A stretch of DNA of 64,000 nucleotides, taken from JAVBWI01 sp036677445 (GTDB taxonomy: Bacteria; Bacillota; Clostridia; Christensenellales; CAG-138). This document shows, one piece after another, positions 24,265-33,113 of this stretch. The stretch's first letter is position 1. The number at the start of each line of letters is the position of its first letter. A program made the position numbers and the translations under genes. The stretch covers positions 248,001 to 312,000 of the forward strand of contig JAVBWI010000017.1 in the NCBI GenBank assembly GCA_036677445.1, in the 5' to 3' direction. Under the pieces are notes generated by a model, which saw only the letters and a program-made list of their open reading frames with translations, ran no database searches and was not told the origin of the DNA.

Positions 24265-25130
24265 CGGGAACGAATGCTTCCTACTATAAGGTCGTTGCGC
24301 ATCCGGGCAGGGGAAAGGCGATATTCCTGCGGGCGCTTGTATATCTTGCGGCGGCCGCCACCGTGGCGGTGCTGCTGTTCCTGGTCGGGTATATTTTGGT
24401 TAAGGGCGTGCCGTATCTTACGCCGGATCTGTTTGCGTGGCAGTATACATCGGATAACGTCTCCATGACACCCGCCATCATCAATACCGTGCTGATGACG
24501 GCGCTTTCGCTCCTTATCGCGGCGCCGCTTGGCATATTTGCCGCCGTCTATCTTGTGGAATACGCCAAGCGCGGCAATAAATTCGTTTCCGCGGTGCGCG
24601 TCACGGCGGAGACGCTTGCGGGCATCCCTTCTATCGTATACGGACTGTTCGGGCTTCTGTTCTTTGTTACCCGCCTGCAATGGGGAATGTCCCTGCTTGC
24701 GGGCGCATGTACGCTGGCGGTGATGATACTGCCGCTTATTATGCGCACCACCGAGGAAGCGTTAAAGGCCGTCCCGGACATGTACCGCGAGGGCAGCTTC
24801 GGTCTGGGCGCGGGGCGGCTTAGGACGGTGTTTTCCATCGTGTTGCCCGCCGCGGTGCCGGGCATACTCGCGGGCGTTATATTGGGCATCGGCCGCATCG
24901 TGGGGGAAACCGCCGCGCTCATATACACGGCGGGCACCATCGCAAAAGTGCCGGAAGATGTTTTCTCTTCCACCCGTACGCTTTCGGTGCATATGTATTC
25001 GCTCGCACGCGAGGGGCTGCATATCAATGAGACGTATGCGACGGCGGTGGTGCTGCTCGTTGTCGTGGTTGGCATCAACGCCCTTTCCTCCATGGTGGCG
25101 CACAGGCTGATCAAACGCAACGGAAGCTAA
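24261..25130 (+). CDS. pstA: Phosphate ABC transporter permease PstA
   Basis: A 289-residue permease that pairs with PstC. Six membrane helices; TPDLFAWQYTSDNVSMTPAI, TLAGIPSIVYGLFGLLFFV and EGSFGLGAGRLRTVFSIVLP are family motifs. The ATG overlaps the pstC stop (ATGA), indicating coupled translation. Confidence 0.95.
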   Translation: MTGTNASYYKVVAHPGRGKAIFLRALVYLAAAATVAVLLFLVGYILVKGVPYLTPDLFAWQYTSDNVSMTPAIINTVLMTALSLLIAAPLGIFAAVYLVEYAKRGNKFVSAVRVTAETLAGIPSIVYGLFGLLFFVTRLQWGMSLLAGACTLAVMILPLIMRTTEEALKAVPDMYREGSFGLGAGRLRTVFSIVLPAAVPGILAGVILGIGRIVGETAALIYTAGTIAKVPEDVFSSTRTLSVHMYSLAREGLHINETYATAVVLLVVVVGINALSSMVAHRLIKRNGS

Positions 25131-25181
25131 ACGGGCAGTGTGTAACATCAAAAGGGTCGGAAGTTGGCGAAAGGAAGGACT

Positions 25182-25949
25182 ATGGAAAAGCAGAAAAAGG
25201 CTATTAAATTTGATATAAAAGAGCTGGATCTTTATTACGGCCCGTTCCAGGCGCTTAAAAAAGTGGCCATGTCCGTGGAGGAGCGTGAAATCACCGCGTT
25301 TATCGGGCCTTCCGGCTGCGGCAAGTCCACGCTTTTAAAGACGCTCAACCGCATGAACGACTTGGTGGAAGGCTGCCGGATCGAAGGCAGGGTTGCGCTC
25401 GACGGCGAGGACGTCTACGGCAGCATGGACGTCAACCTGCTGCGAAAGCGGGTGGGCATGGTGTTCCAAAAGCCCAATCCCTTTCCCATGAGCGTGTACG
25501 ACAACATCGCCTACGGCCCGCGTACGCATGGCGTACGCGCCAAAGCGAAGCTGGACGATATTGTGGAAAGGTCGCTTACCAACGCCGCCATCTGGGACGA
25601 ACTCAAGGACCGGCTCAAAAAGAGCGCGCTTGGCCTTTCAGGCGGACAGCAGCAGCGCCTGTGTATTGCGCGCGCGCTGGCGGTGGAGCCGGAGGTGTTG
25701 CTGATGGATGAACCCACAAGCGCGCTTGATCCCATTTCCACTTCAAAAATCGAAGACCTTGCAGTGGAATTAAAGTCAAAATATACTATAATTATTGTAA
25801 CGCACAACATGCAGCAGGCCGCGCGCATCTCCGATAAGACGGCGTTCTTTCTGTTAGGCGAGGTCATAGAATACGGCGAGACGGAACGGCTCTTTTCCCT
25901 TCCGGAGGACAAACGCACCGAGGACTACATCACGGGGAGGTTTGGATAA
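25182..25949 (+). CDS. pstB: Phosphate ABC transporter ATPase PstB
   Basis: A 255-residue ATP-binding subunit. Walker A GPSGCGKST, signature LSGGQQQRL, Walker B VLLMDEPTSALD and the His switch in VTHNMQQAARIS are intact; the TLNRMNDLVEG insertion is typical of PstB. The ATG at 25182 follows AGGAAGG; a TTG 18 nt upstream has no site. The stop overlaps the phoU start by 1 nt (TAATG). Confidence 0.96.
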   Translation: MEKQKKAIKFDIKELDLYYGPFQALKKVAMSVEEREITAFIGPSGCGKSTLLKTLNRMNDLVEGCRIEGRVALDGEDVYGSMDVNLLRKRVGMVFQKPNPFPMSVYDNIAYGPRTHGVRAKAKLDDIVERSLTNAAIWDELKDRLKKSALGLSGGQQQRLCIARALAVEPEVLLMDEPTSALDPISTSKIEDLAVELKSKYTIIIVTHNMQQAARISDKTAFFLLGEVIEYGETERLFSLPEDKRTEDYITGRFG

Positions 25950-26602
25950 TGCGAAACAAATTCGACGAACAGCTTGACCTGCTCAACAATGAACTCATAG
26001 AAATGGGCGCGCTTATAGAGCATGCCATCAAAAGCGCCTGCGCGGCGCTGCGTATGCGAAGCTATGAGCAGGCAAAACAGGCCATCGCCTTCGACCGTGA
26101 AATCGATGAGAAGGAAAACCAGATCGAAAGCCTGTGCTTAAAGCTGCTGCTGCAGCAGCAGCCCGTCGCGAGAGACCTCCGGCTTATTTCCTCTGCGCTT
26201 AAAATGATTACGGATATGGAGCGTATCGGCGACCAGGCGGCGGATATTTCCGAAATCGTGCTGATGATGGACGGCGCGCCCGAAAGCGTGCAGCCCGGGG
26301 AGATCGAGCATATGGCGGACGCCACCATCCGCATGGTCACCCGCAGCATCGACGCCTTCGTGCGCCGCGACGAGGAACTTGCGTGCGCCGTCATCGAATC
26401 CGACGACGAGGTGGATGAATGCTTCGTACAGGTACGCGAACAGCTGGTGGCGAAAATCACCCGCGATCCGCGGGTGGGCGCGTATGCGCTGGATCTGTTT
26501 ATGATCGCAAAATACCTGGAGCGAATCGGCGACCATGCGGTGAATATCGCCGAGTGGGTGCTGTTTTCCATTACCGGCGTGCACAAGTCGGAGGAGCTGT
26601 GA
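25949..26602 (+). CDS. phoU: Phosphate signalling protein PhoU
   Basis: A 217-residue all-helical PhoU protein with two three-helix repeats. RKFDE-type opening RNKFDEQLDLLNNELIEMG, the repeat signatures RIGDQAADISEI and RIGDHAVNIAEWV, and metal-binding Asp/Glu positions are present. It links Pst transport activity to PhoR and limits Pho signalling. It is translationally coupled to pstB. Confidence 0.96.
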   Translation: MRNKFDEQLDLLNNELIEMGALIEHAIKSACAALRMRSYEQAKQAIAFDREIDEKENQIESLCLKLLLQQQPVARDLRLISSALKMITDMERIGDQAADISEIVLMMDGAPESVQPGEIEHMADATIRMVTRSIDAFVRRDEELACAVIESDDEVDECFVQVREQLVAKITRDPRVGAYALDLFMIAKYLERIGDHAVNIAEWVLFSITGVHKSEEL

Positions 26603-26661
26603 ACTGCCGCGGCAAATCCGCATTATCGTGCGCTCTGGAGCGTATATAGGGGGTTGAACGC

Positions 26662-27330
26662 ATGATCTACTATGTAGAGGACGAAACGAACATACGCGAG
26701 CTTGTGCTCTACACGCTCGCCCAGACCGGCTTTGAAGCGCGCGGCTTTGCGGATTCGCAGAGCTTTTGGATCGGCATGATCGAGCGGCAGCCGGAGCTCA
26801 TACTCCTCGACGTGATGCTGCCCGGCGAGGACGGCGTCGCCATATTGAAGCGCCTGCGCAATTCGGAGTCCACCCGCGCGCTGCCCGTTATACTCCTCAC
26901 CGCCCGCGGTGCGGAATACGATAAGGTGACGGGTCTCGACTGCGGCGCGGACGATTACATTACAAAGCCCTTCGGCATGATGGAGCTGATTTCCCGCATC
27001 AAGGCGGTGCTGCGCCGCTCCGCGCCCAGGGAACTGACCGATACGCTCACCGCGGACGGGTTGGTGATGAACATGGAAAAGCACACGGTCACCTGCAACG
27101 GCGAACCCGTCGTGCTTTCATTTAAGGAATTTTCGCTGCTGCGTTTTTTGCTGGAGAACCGGGGCCGCGTATTTACGCGCGACCGTCTGCTTACCGCCGT
27201 GTGGGGCTATGATTACGCGGGCGGCACCAGAACCGTGGATGTGCACATACAAACGCTGCGGCAAAAGCTGGGGGATTGCGCCCCCGTGGTGGAGACGGTC
27301 CGCGGCGTCGGATACCGCGCAAAGGAGTAA
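26662..27330 (+). CDS. phoP: Response regulator, PhoP/PhoB type
   Basis: A 222-residue OmpR-class regulator. The receiver has YVEDE, the phospho-acceptor Asp50 in LILLDVMLPG and Lys in ITKPFG. The C-terminal winged helix carries LTADGLVMNM, SFKEFSLLRFLLENRGRVFTR and VDVHIQTLRQKLGD. GGGGGTT lies before the ATG. Placed after phoU, it almost certainly controls the pst operon under phosphate limitation. Confidence 0.93.
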   Translation: MIYYVEDETNIRELVLYTLAQTGFEARGFADSQSFWIGMIERQPELILLDVMLPGEDGVAILKRLRNSESTRALPVILLTARGAEYDKVTGLDCGADDYITKPFGMMELISRIKAVLRRSAPRELTDTLTADGLVMNMEKHTVTCNGEPVVLSFKEFSLLRFLLENRGRVFTRDRLLTAVWGYDYAGGTRTVDVHIQTLRQKLGDCAPVVETVRGVGYRAKE

Positions 27331-27332
27331 GC

Positions 27333-29015
27333 ATGCGCCAACGGATATTCCGCAACCTGTTTTTTATCGCGTTCGCGTCGGTGCTGCTCGCGTCGGTGCT
27401 GATTATGGGCGTGCTCTACGGCGTGTTTACCGACCGGCAGTGGCAGGAGCTCAAAAGCGAGACCGCTTATGCGGCGGCGGGGCTTTCGGTTGCCCCGGAC
27501 AGGGAAGCGTATCTCGCCGCGGCCGCCGCGGCGGACAGCACGCGGCTCACGCTTGTTTCGGCGGAGGGCACGGTGCTTTATGACAGCGCGGCGGATAGTA
27601 CCGCAATGGAAAACCATGCCGGCCGGCCGGAAATTATGCAAGCGCTACAGAGCGGGGCGGGGAAGAGCGCCCGCCCGTCGGATACCCTGGGGCAGGAAAG
27701 GCTGTACTATGCGCAGCGCCTTGCGGACGGTACGGTACTGCGCCTTTCGGATACGCAAAAAAGCATTTGGGGCGTGCTGATGAGCCTTGTTCCGGCGCTC
27801 ATCGGCATGACGGCATTGACGCTGATCATTTGCGCGCTGCTTGCGCGCGGCATGACCAGGCACATCGTGCGCCCATTGAATTCCCTCAATCTTGACGAGC
27901 CGCTCAACAACGATGTGTACGACGAGCTCGCGCCGCTTCTTTCCCGGCTGGAGGCGCAGAAGCGGCAGATCGAAGGCCAGATGCGGGAGCTTAACAAACG
28001 GCGCGACGAGTTCGCCGCCATTGCGGATAACATGCGCGAGGGCCTGCTGGTATTGAACGCGCACGGCGTGATACTCGCTATCAACCGCAGCGCGCAGCGG
28101 CTGTTCCATGCGGATGGTAGAAGCGCAGCCGGGCGGCATGTGCTCACGCTCGACCGCAGCCTCAAGCTGCAGAACGCGTTGGAACAGGCCGCGAGGGGTA
28201 CGCCCGCGGAGCAGCTGCTGTCCCTGCACGCCCGGCAGTATCAGCTGCTTGCTAGCCCCGTGCGCGAGGGCGGGAATATCACCGGCATCGTGATGCTGAT
28301 ACTCGACGTGACCGAGCACCAGGCGCAGGAGCGCATGCGGCGGGAGTTTTCCGCCAATGTGTCTCACGAACTCAAAACGCCGCTGACCTCCATCTCCGGC
28401 TACGCGGAAATCATGATGGGCGGCGTGGCAAAACCGGAGGATATGCCCGGCTTTGCCCGGCGGATTTACGAGGAGAGCACGCGCCTGATCGCGCTGGTGG
28501 AGGATATCATCCGCCTTTCCCGCCTGGATGAGGGCGGCGGCGAGCTGCCATGGGAAAGCGTCGAGCTGTATGCGCTTGCAGAGGGGGTGGCCGACCGGCT
28601 CGCCGCCGTGGCTTCTGCGCAGTCCGTTTCGGTAGACGTTCGCGGCGAGCCTGTCACGGTGCAGGGCGTGCGGCAGGTGCTGGAGGAAATGCTGTATAAC
28701 CTTACCGACAACGGCATCCGCTACAACCGCCCCGGCGGGCGGGTGGAGATTGCCGTATCGCCGGAATCCGGCGGCGGGGCGGAGGTTATCGTGTCCGATA
28801 CGGGAATCGGTATCCCGCGGGAACACCACGAGCGCGTGTTCGAGCGCTTTTACCGGGTGGACCAAAGCCACGCAAAATTGACCGGCGGCACGGGTCTGGG
28901 CCTTGCCATCGTCAAACGCGGCGCGCTGTTGCACGGCGCGCGGCTCTCGCTAGAAAGCGAAGAAGGGCAGGGCACGAAGGTGCGCATCCGCTTTCCGGCG
29001 GGGAAGCAAGGCTGA
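27333..29015 (+). CDS. phoR: Sensor histidine kinase, PhoR type
   Basis: A 560-residue membrane kinase with helices near 8-30 and 150-175, an extracytoplasmic region between, a PAS domain (LLVLNAHGVILAINRSAQRL), DHp helix NVSHELKTPLTSISGYAE with the phospho-His, and ATPase boxes NLTDNGIRYN, VSDTGIGIPREHHERVFERF and GGTGLGLAIVKRG. It starts 2 nt after the phoP stop with AAAGGAG upstream. Its place downstream of pstSCAB-phoU-phoP supports phosphate sensing through PhoU and Pst. Confidence 0.94.
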   Translation: MRQRIFRNLFFIAFASVLLASVLIMGVLYGVFTDRQWQELKSETAYAAAGLSVAPDREAYLAAAAAADSTRLTLVSAEGTVLYDSAADSTAMENHAGRPEIMQALQSGAGKSARPSDTLGQERLYYAQRLADGTVLRLSDTQKSIWGVLMSLVPALIGMTALTLIICALLARGMTRHIVRPLNSLNLDEPLNNDVYDELAPLLSRLEAQKRQIEGQMRELNKRRDEFAAIADNMREGLLVLNAHGVILAINRSAQRLFHADGRSAAGRHVLTLDRSLKLQNALEQAARGTPAEQLLSLHARQYQLLASPVREGGNITGIVMLILDVTEHQAQERMRREFSANVSHELKTPLTSISGYAEIMMGGVAKPEDMPGFARRIYEESTRLIALVEDIIRLSRLDEGGGELPWESVELYALAEGVADRLAAVASAQSVSVDVRGEPVTVQGVRQVLEEMLYNLTDNGIRYNRPGGRVEIAVSPESGGGAEVIVSDTGIGIPREHHERVFERFYRVDQSHAKLTGGTGLGLAIVKRGALLHGARLSLESEEGQGTKVRIRFPAGKQG

Positions 29016-29105
29016 GGCATGAACAGTAGCTGACAACCTGAATACAGTTTGGCCCTATACAGTTTCGTCCCATATCCTTAACGCGGCCGCCTAACCAAAG
29101 CAGTA

Positions 29106-29351
29106 TTAGAATTCCCTTAACACCAGATCCGTCTGCCCCTGGTTGAGCCCGAGCTCCAGCCGCTTGACTTTGGGGTGCTTTTTGTACTCCCTGCGTATCA
29201 TGTCCCTGAGGCCCGTGCCGTGCTGGTAGCCGTGTACGATGCGGATGCGGTAGGTGGCCGCCGTTGCCCGCTTGAGCTGGCTGTCGATGCATACCTTTGC
29301 CTGTACTATGCTCATGCCGTGCAAATCCAGCTCCACAATACCCGCCTGCAT
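29106..29351 (-). CDS. Stand-alone Smr-domain protein
   Basis: An 81-residue Smr domain, the nuclease domain found at the C-terminus of MutS2. VELDLHGMSIVQAKVCID gives the LDLHG motif and RIVHGYQHGTGLRDMIRREY the HGxGxG-like loop. The start at 29351 has a GGGGG site; the frame extends upstream through repeat sequence at 29422 but that part is not coding. Small Smr proteins act on branched DNA or stalled-ribosome mRNA; which applies here is unknown. Confidence 0.85.
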   Translation of the reverse strand: MQAGIVELDLHGMSIVQAKVCIDSQLKRATAATYRIRIVHGYQHGTGLRDMIRREYKKHPKVKRLELGLNQGQTDLVLREF

Positions 29352-29421
29352 CGTATGTCCCCCTTTTTGCCTGCTGCTTTTAGTATAGCGGCGGCGCTGC
29401 GCCAATAAAAGCGTCAGATTG

Positions 29422-29600
29422 TCGAAAAAGTGCCTTGCGGCACTTTTTCGAGGATTACAGGAACAACCTGTGCCTGCGGCACGGGCGATTGTTCCTGCAA
29501 GGAAAGCCTTGCGCCGCAAGGCTTTCCGCCGCCACCGCACATGTCACTGGCGGCGGTTGGAAGCCTCCGGGGACTGCGGTCCCCGAATCCCCAAGGGGTT
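29422..29600 (+). repeat. Modular hairpin element, B type
   Basis: It has the palindrome TCGAAAAAGTGCC/GGCACTTTTTCGA, then AGGATTACAGGAACAACCTG, then GGAAAGCCTTGCG/CGCAAGGCTTTCC. The 3' hairpin CCGCCGCCA (29526)/TGGCGGCGG (29548) has the loop CCGCACATGTCAC, then TTGGAAGCCTCCGG, a GGGGACTGCGGTCCCC hairpin and CCCCAAGGGG. Loop and tail match the A-type elements although the stems are unrelated. It lies between the divergent Smr and deoC genes. Confidence 0.82.
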
Positions 29601-29657
29601 ATCAGCAGGCTCAAGCGCAAGTTTCGCTTCAAACTGTTTTTGCGCGCTCCTATGGTG

Positions 29658-29663
29658 TATAAT
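29658..29663 (+). promoter_or_regulatory. -10 box of deoC
   Basis: A perfect TATAAT lies 44 nt before the deoC ATG. No good -35 is present at 16-18 nt, so an activator may be needed. Confidence 0.5.
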
Positions 29664-29706
29664 ACAGTTAAAAGTATATCAAGGGCGCAAACGCAAGGAG
29701 GCAGCA

Positions 29707-30360
29707 ATGGAGCTTAATCGCTATTTGGATCATGCGGTATTGAAACCGGAAATGACGGAACAGGAAGTGCGCGAGGCCATACAGCTTGGCATCGATTACG
29801 AGGTGGCGACGGTCTGTGTGCGCCCCTGTGACATCGAGCTTGCGCAGCAAATGTGCAAGGGCACCCGCACGGAAGTCATTTGCGTATTGGATTTTCCGCA
29901 CGGCACAGGGGGAGCGGCTGCCAAGGAGGCGCTTGCCGCCATATACGCCAAACAGGGCGTCAAGGAAATCGACATGGTGATGAACTACGGCTATGCGCGC
30001 TCGGGTCTCTGGGAGAAGGTGGCGGATGAAGTCCGCCGCGTCGTTTACCAGGCGCACGCCTGCAACGTGGGCGTCAAGGTGATTTTTGAAACCAGCCAGC
30101 TCACAGCGGAGCAGATCAAAAAAGGCGTCGAGGTTTGCATTGAGGCGGGCGCGGATTTTGTCAAAACCTCTACCGGCTTTTATGGCGAGGGCGCGACGAT
30201 GGCCTCCGTACAGGCCATGATCGACGCCGCGCAGGGCCGCATCAAGGTAAAACCCTCCGGCGGCATCCGTGATGTGGCGACGGCAAAAAAATACATCGAG
30301 ATGGGCGCGGAACGCCTGGGCGCGGGCGCGGCCTCCACGCCGATGCTGTGCAAGAAGTAA
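29707..30360 (+). CDS. deoC: Deoxyribose-phosphate aldolase
   Basis: A 217-residue class I aldolase that splits 2-deoxyribose 5-phosphate into glyceraldehyde 3-phosphate and acetaldehyde. LDHAVLKPE opens the barrel, KVIFETSQL and DFVKTSTGF carry the Schiff-base and helper lysines, and IKVKPSGGIRD the phosphate site. Length is normal. AAGGAGG precedes the ATG at 29707; an in-frame upstream start would read through the repeat element. No other deo gene is adjacent. Confidence 0.95.
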   Translation: MELNRYLDHAVLKPEMTEQEVREAIQLGIDYEVATVCVRPCDIELAQQMCKGTRTEVICVLDFPHGTGGAAAKEALAAIYAKQGVKEIDMVMNYGYARSGLWEKVADEVRRVVYQAHACNVGVKVIFETSQLTAEQIKKGVEVCIEAGADFVKTSTGFYGEGATMASVQAMIDAAQGRIKVKPSGGIRDVATAKKYIEMGAERLGAGAASTPMLCKK

Positions 30361-30371
30361 TATCGTTTCAC

Positions 30372-30407
30372 AAAAAGCGGCGTTTTCCTGAAGAGAACGC
30401 CGCTTTT
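30372..30407 (+). terminator. Terminator of deoC
   Basis: AAAAGCGGCGTT and AACGCCGCTTTT form a perfect 12-bp stem with an 11-nt loop; the right arm ends in T's. It begins 11 nt past the stop. Confidence 0.8.
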
Positions 30408-30524
30408 GCTATCAGTATTTATATGGGGAGGGTACGGGGCGCCTTGTCCCAGGCTGGTATCCGGTATACCCACAGGGTGGTCAGCCGCGGCGGATGGGGG
30501 CGCGGCCGCGTTGGAAGCGCGGGC

Positions 30525-30620
30525 ATGAATATGGATTATGAAAAACAGTACGTCGTCAGCGTGAAACGGGCGGATTATGAGCAGGCGATGTATCTGGTAA
30601 ACAAATCGTTACATCCCTAA
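30525..30620 (+). CDS. Possible 31-residue peptide
   Basis: The frame starts MNMDYEKQYVVSVKRADYEQ. Its charged, helical composition looks protein-like, and an Asp-Tyr-Glu pair occurs twice. There is no convincing ribosome site, so it may be a fragment of a lost gene or chance. Confidence 0.2.
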   Translation: MNMDYEKQYVVSVKRADYEQAMYLVNKSLHP

Positions 30621-30659
30621 GAAGAGAGGGTCCATTAATTCCTTTGTTTTGGGTTTCCA

Positions 30660-30709
30660 AAGGCGACGGCCCGCAGGCCTAGCATCCGAGGCGTCTCCCG
30701 CCTCGGATG
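30660..30709. repeat. Fragment of B-type element
   Basis: The stretch GGCGACGGCCCGCAGGCCTA continuing into a CATCCGAGGC/GCCTCGGATG hairpin (30683-30709) is shared with 59258-59298. It lies 50 nt past the fumarase beta stop on the other strand and, with GGGGC-AGA-GCCCC next to it, may serve as that operon's terminator. Confidence 0.6.
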
Positions 30710-30759
30710 TTCCTCTATTCCCTTTGGCGGGGGAGTGGGGGCAGAGCCCCCAAATACCT

Positions 30760-31308
30760 CTATCTGCTTCCTTCGCTTGCCCGTTCATACAAGTCGTTTC
30801 CCTGCGCGTCGATGGCGACGATGGCGGGCACGCCGTCAAGCGTGATGCGGCGTATCGCCTCCGCGCCAAGCTCGGGGAAGGCGACGACCTCGGCGGATGT
30901 AATGCGCCGGGAGATGAGTATCGCCGCGCCGCCCGTTGCGGCAAAGTATACTGCCCTGCCGCGCATGGCGTCCTTGACCTCCTTGGTACGCATGCCCTTG
31001 CCCAGCATGGCGCTCATTCCCCGGGAAATCATGGCAGGCGTGTACGAATCCACACGGCCGCTCGTCGTCGGCCCGCAGGGGCCGATCGCCTCGCCGGGCG
31101 CGGCAGGGCAGGGGCCGGCGTAATAAATGCACGCGCTCTCCAGATCGATGGGCAGCGGCTCGCCCGCTTCCATCAATGCAAAAAGCCGCTTGTGCGCGGC
31201 GTCCCGCGCGGTGTAGGCCGTGCCGTAGAGTGCGACCACGTCGCCCGCGTGTAAAGTGTTGATATCCGCCTGATTTAGCGGCAGGTCGATCCGTTTTGCA
31301 TCCATCAT
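30760..31308 (-). CDS. Class I fumarate hydratase, beta subunit
   Basis: A 182-residue protein matching the C-terminal half of class I (4Fe-4S) fumarases and of TtdB. GDVVALYGTAYTARDAAHKR, YYAGPCPAAPGEAIGPCGPTT, GRVDSYTPAMISRGMSAMLGKG and EAIRRITLDGVPAIV are the family blocks. The start (MMDAKRIDL) has GGGGG 9 nt upstream, overlapping the alpha stop region. With the alpha subunit it interconverts fumarate and malate; a tartrate dehydratase role is the alternative. Confidence 0.92.
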   Translation of the reverse strand: MMDAKRIDLPLNQADINTLHAGDVVALYGTAYTARDAAHKRLFALMEAGEPLPIDLESACIYYAGPCPAAPGEAIGPCGPTTSGRVDSYTPAMISRGMSAMLGKGMRTKEVKDAMRGRAVYFAATGGAAILISRRITSAEVVAFPELGAEAIRRITLDGVPAIVAIDAQGNDLYERASEGSR

Positions 31309-31319
31309 CGTCGTTCCCC

Positions 31320-32153
31320 CTATAGCACGGCGCTTGCGTGCCGCGCACAGTGGCACTGCACGTTCACCGCGACGGGCAGCCCCGCCAGGTGCGTGGGCAG
31401 CTCGCCGATGTGCACGGCCAGCGCGGTGGTTTTGCCGCCCAGCCCCATGGGCCCCAGCCCCAGCGCGTTGACGCGCGAGAGCGCTTCGCGCTCCATTTCC
31501 TGCAGCTGTTCGGATTCGGCGGCGGAGCCGATCTCCCGCAGCAGCTGCCGCTTGGAAAGCAGCGCCGCGGCTTCCATGGTGCCGCCCACGCCTACGCCGA
31601 GTATCACCGGCGGGCAGGCGTTCGCGGCGCCCAGTTTCGCCGTTTCCACTATAAACTCCAGCACGCCCGCGGCCCCCTGCGAGGGCTTGAGCATAATTAA
31701 CCTGCTCATGTTCTCGCTGCCAAAGCCCTTGGGCGCGACCGTAACCAGCACCTTATCGCCCGGTACAAACCGCACGTGTAATATGGCGGGGGTATTGTCG
31801 CCGGTGTTCTCCCTTCCCAGCGCGGAGAGGGAGGATTTGCGCAAATACGCCTGCGTATACGCATTCGCTACGCCCGCGTTGACCGCGGCGTTTACGTCGC
31901 CTTCTATAAACACATCCTGCCCGATATCCAGGAACACCACCGCAAGCCCCGTATCCTGGCAGCACGGGCGGCGGGATGCCCGCGCCATCGCTTCGTTCTC
32001 TAATATTTGCGTGAGCACCGCGCGCCCGACGCCTTCCTCGCGCGCACAGGCGTCTTTGATCGTGCCCAGCACATCCTGCGGCAGGGCGCACGTTGCGTCC
32101 ACACACAGGCCCGCCACCGCCGCTTCTATCGCGGCCGCCGACAGTATCCGCAT
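31320..32153 (-). CDS. Class I fumarate hydratase, alpha subunit
   Basis: A 277-residue iron-sulfur subunit. Cluster ligands are CCQDTGLAVVF, NACPPVILGVGVGGTMEAA and the C-terminal CHCARHASA. LGLGPMGLGGKTTALAVHI is a hallmark segment. The start at 32153 has GGAGG 7 nt upstream; the ATG at 32177 lacks a site. The beta gene follows 11 nt downstream, so the two are one unit. The oxygen-sensitive cluster fits an anaerobe. Confidence 0.93.
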   Translation of the reverse strand: MRILSAAAIEAAVAGLCVDATCALPQDVLGTIKDACAREEGVGRAVLTQILENEAMARASRRPCCQDTGLAVVFLDIGQDVFIEGDVNAAVNAGVANAYTQAYLRKSSLSALGRENTGDNTPAILHVRFVPGDKVLVTVAPKGFGSENMSRLIMLKPSQGAAGVLEFIVETAKLGAANACPPVILGVGVGGTMEAAALLSKRQLLREIGSAAESEQLQEMEREALSRVNALGLGPMGLGGKTTALAVHIGELPTHLAGLPVAVNVQCHCARHASAVL

Positions 32154-32476
32154 TGCTTTACCTCCATAGGTTTTCATGGTGACAGTATAACATAAAAAGA
32201 GGAGTACGTCGGGAACCCTTTTTCGAAAAAAGGGTTCCCGATCCCTCCTAAAAACATAAATATAGGCTTAATTTGCTGTCAAAATACTTGGGGGATTGTT
32301 AAGGGGGCGTAGCCCCTTGACTTTATTTCCGGCTTCGGCGGCGTGTACGCCGAAACGGATGAAAGCCGTAGGCTTTCATACTTTTCACGCTTTGCCGCCC
32401 GGAAATGCGAAGCATTTTAGACAAAGCGTGTAATCTCAAAAAAGTGCTTCAGCACTTTTTTGACAGGCAGCGCCTG
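32154..32476. other. Intergenic region rich in hairpins
   Basis: It holds CGGGAACCCTTTTT/AAAAAGGGTTCCCG (32210-32240), AAGGGGGC-GTA-GCCCCTT (32301-32318), ATGAAAGCC-GTA-GGCTTTCAT (32359-32379), and TCAAAAAAGTGCT/AGCACTTTTTTGA (32436-32463), which resembles the recurring palindrome. The last lies just past the stop of the minus-strand gene ending at 32477 and probably terminates it. No gene is visible. Confidence 0.6.
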
Positions 32477-32965
32477 CTAGGAGTGATATCCCATTTCACC
32501 GAGTATGCGGGCGAGCGTGGCGAAGCGTTCGCCCAGCAATTCCCCATCCTTGCTGAGCGAATTGTGCAGCAGGGTGATGTCCTCATCGATATGGGGGTTC
32601 TCCGTGCAAATTGCGAGCGTCATGGCGTCGCCCTGCAGGCCGATGCGGTCGATGCGCGGGCGTTCGGGGTTGTACAGCCTGGGGTGACGGTAGCCTTCCT
32701 CCTGAAAATACTGCGCGCTGCGCGCAAGGAGTATGGCGAGGTCCAGCACGCGGTGCAGCGGCAGCTCCTCGCTCTGGCGGGACCATTTTTCGCCGGTGTA
32801 GCGCCATACCTTGGCGGAAGAATCCACGCGCCCGCGGTCGTTCCATTGCGCAAGGCCGATGGAAAGTCCCTTCGCTTCGGAGGAATAGGCGGTGCGGCCA
32901 TCCACCTTTTCGTAATCCTCGCACACGATGACCGGCTTGTGCTTGAGCTGGGTAGGTATCTGCAT
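32477..32965 (-). CDS. Conserved hypothetical protein, DUF6530-like
   Basis: A 162-residue soluble protein without signal or membrane segment. Blocks LKHKPVIVCEDYEKVDGR, AKGLSIGLAQWNDRGRVD, KVWRHTGEKWSRQSEELP-type sequence and HRVLDLAILLAR resemble what is catalogued as DUF6530; function unknown. The second half is helical. I chose MQIPTQ at 32965, with GAAGG 7 nt upstream, over a GTG 18 nt earlier. A near-consensus promoter lies at 33006-33034. Confidence 0.75.
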   Translation of the reverse strand: MQIPTQLKHKPVIVCEDYEKVDGRTAYSSEAKGLSIGLAQWNDRGRVDSSAKVWRYTGEKWSRQSEELPLHRVLDLAILLARSAQYFQEEGYRHPRLYNPERPRIDRIGLQGDAMTLAICTENPHIDEDITLLHNSLSKDGELLGERFATLARILGEMGYHS

Positions 32966-33005
32966 ATTTACGCCTTCTTTCACTAACTTACTAATTTACT
33001 GCGTT

Positions 33006-33034
33006 AGTATACATCCGGGAAGGCAGGCTGTCAA
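33006..33034 (-). promoter_or_regulatory. Strong sigma-A promoter
   Basis: On the minus strand TTGACA (33034-33029), a 17-nt spacer and TATACT (33011-33006) stand 41 nt before the ATG of the gene ending at 32477. Confidence 0.75.
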
Positions 33035-33070
33035 GCGAATACCCGATGCAAAATCGTGTTATACAAAAAA

Positions 33071-33094
33071 AGCACCCGCGCGTTTGCGGGTGCT
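33071..33094 (-). terminator. Terminator of the flavodoxin-fold oxidoreductase gene
   Basis: On the minus strand AGCACCCGC and GCGGGTGCT pair and are followed by a run of six T's, 20 nt past the stop. Confidence 0.85.
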
Positions 33095-33113
33095 TCATCG
33101 GATTCTGCTGACT

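Noticed and set aside
27645..28934. A 429-codon minus-strand frame opposite phoR
   Set aside because: Mirror of a high-GC kinase gene without motifs or ribosome site.
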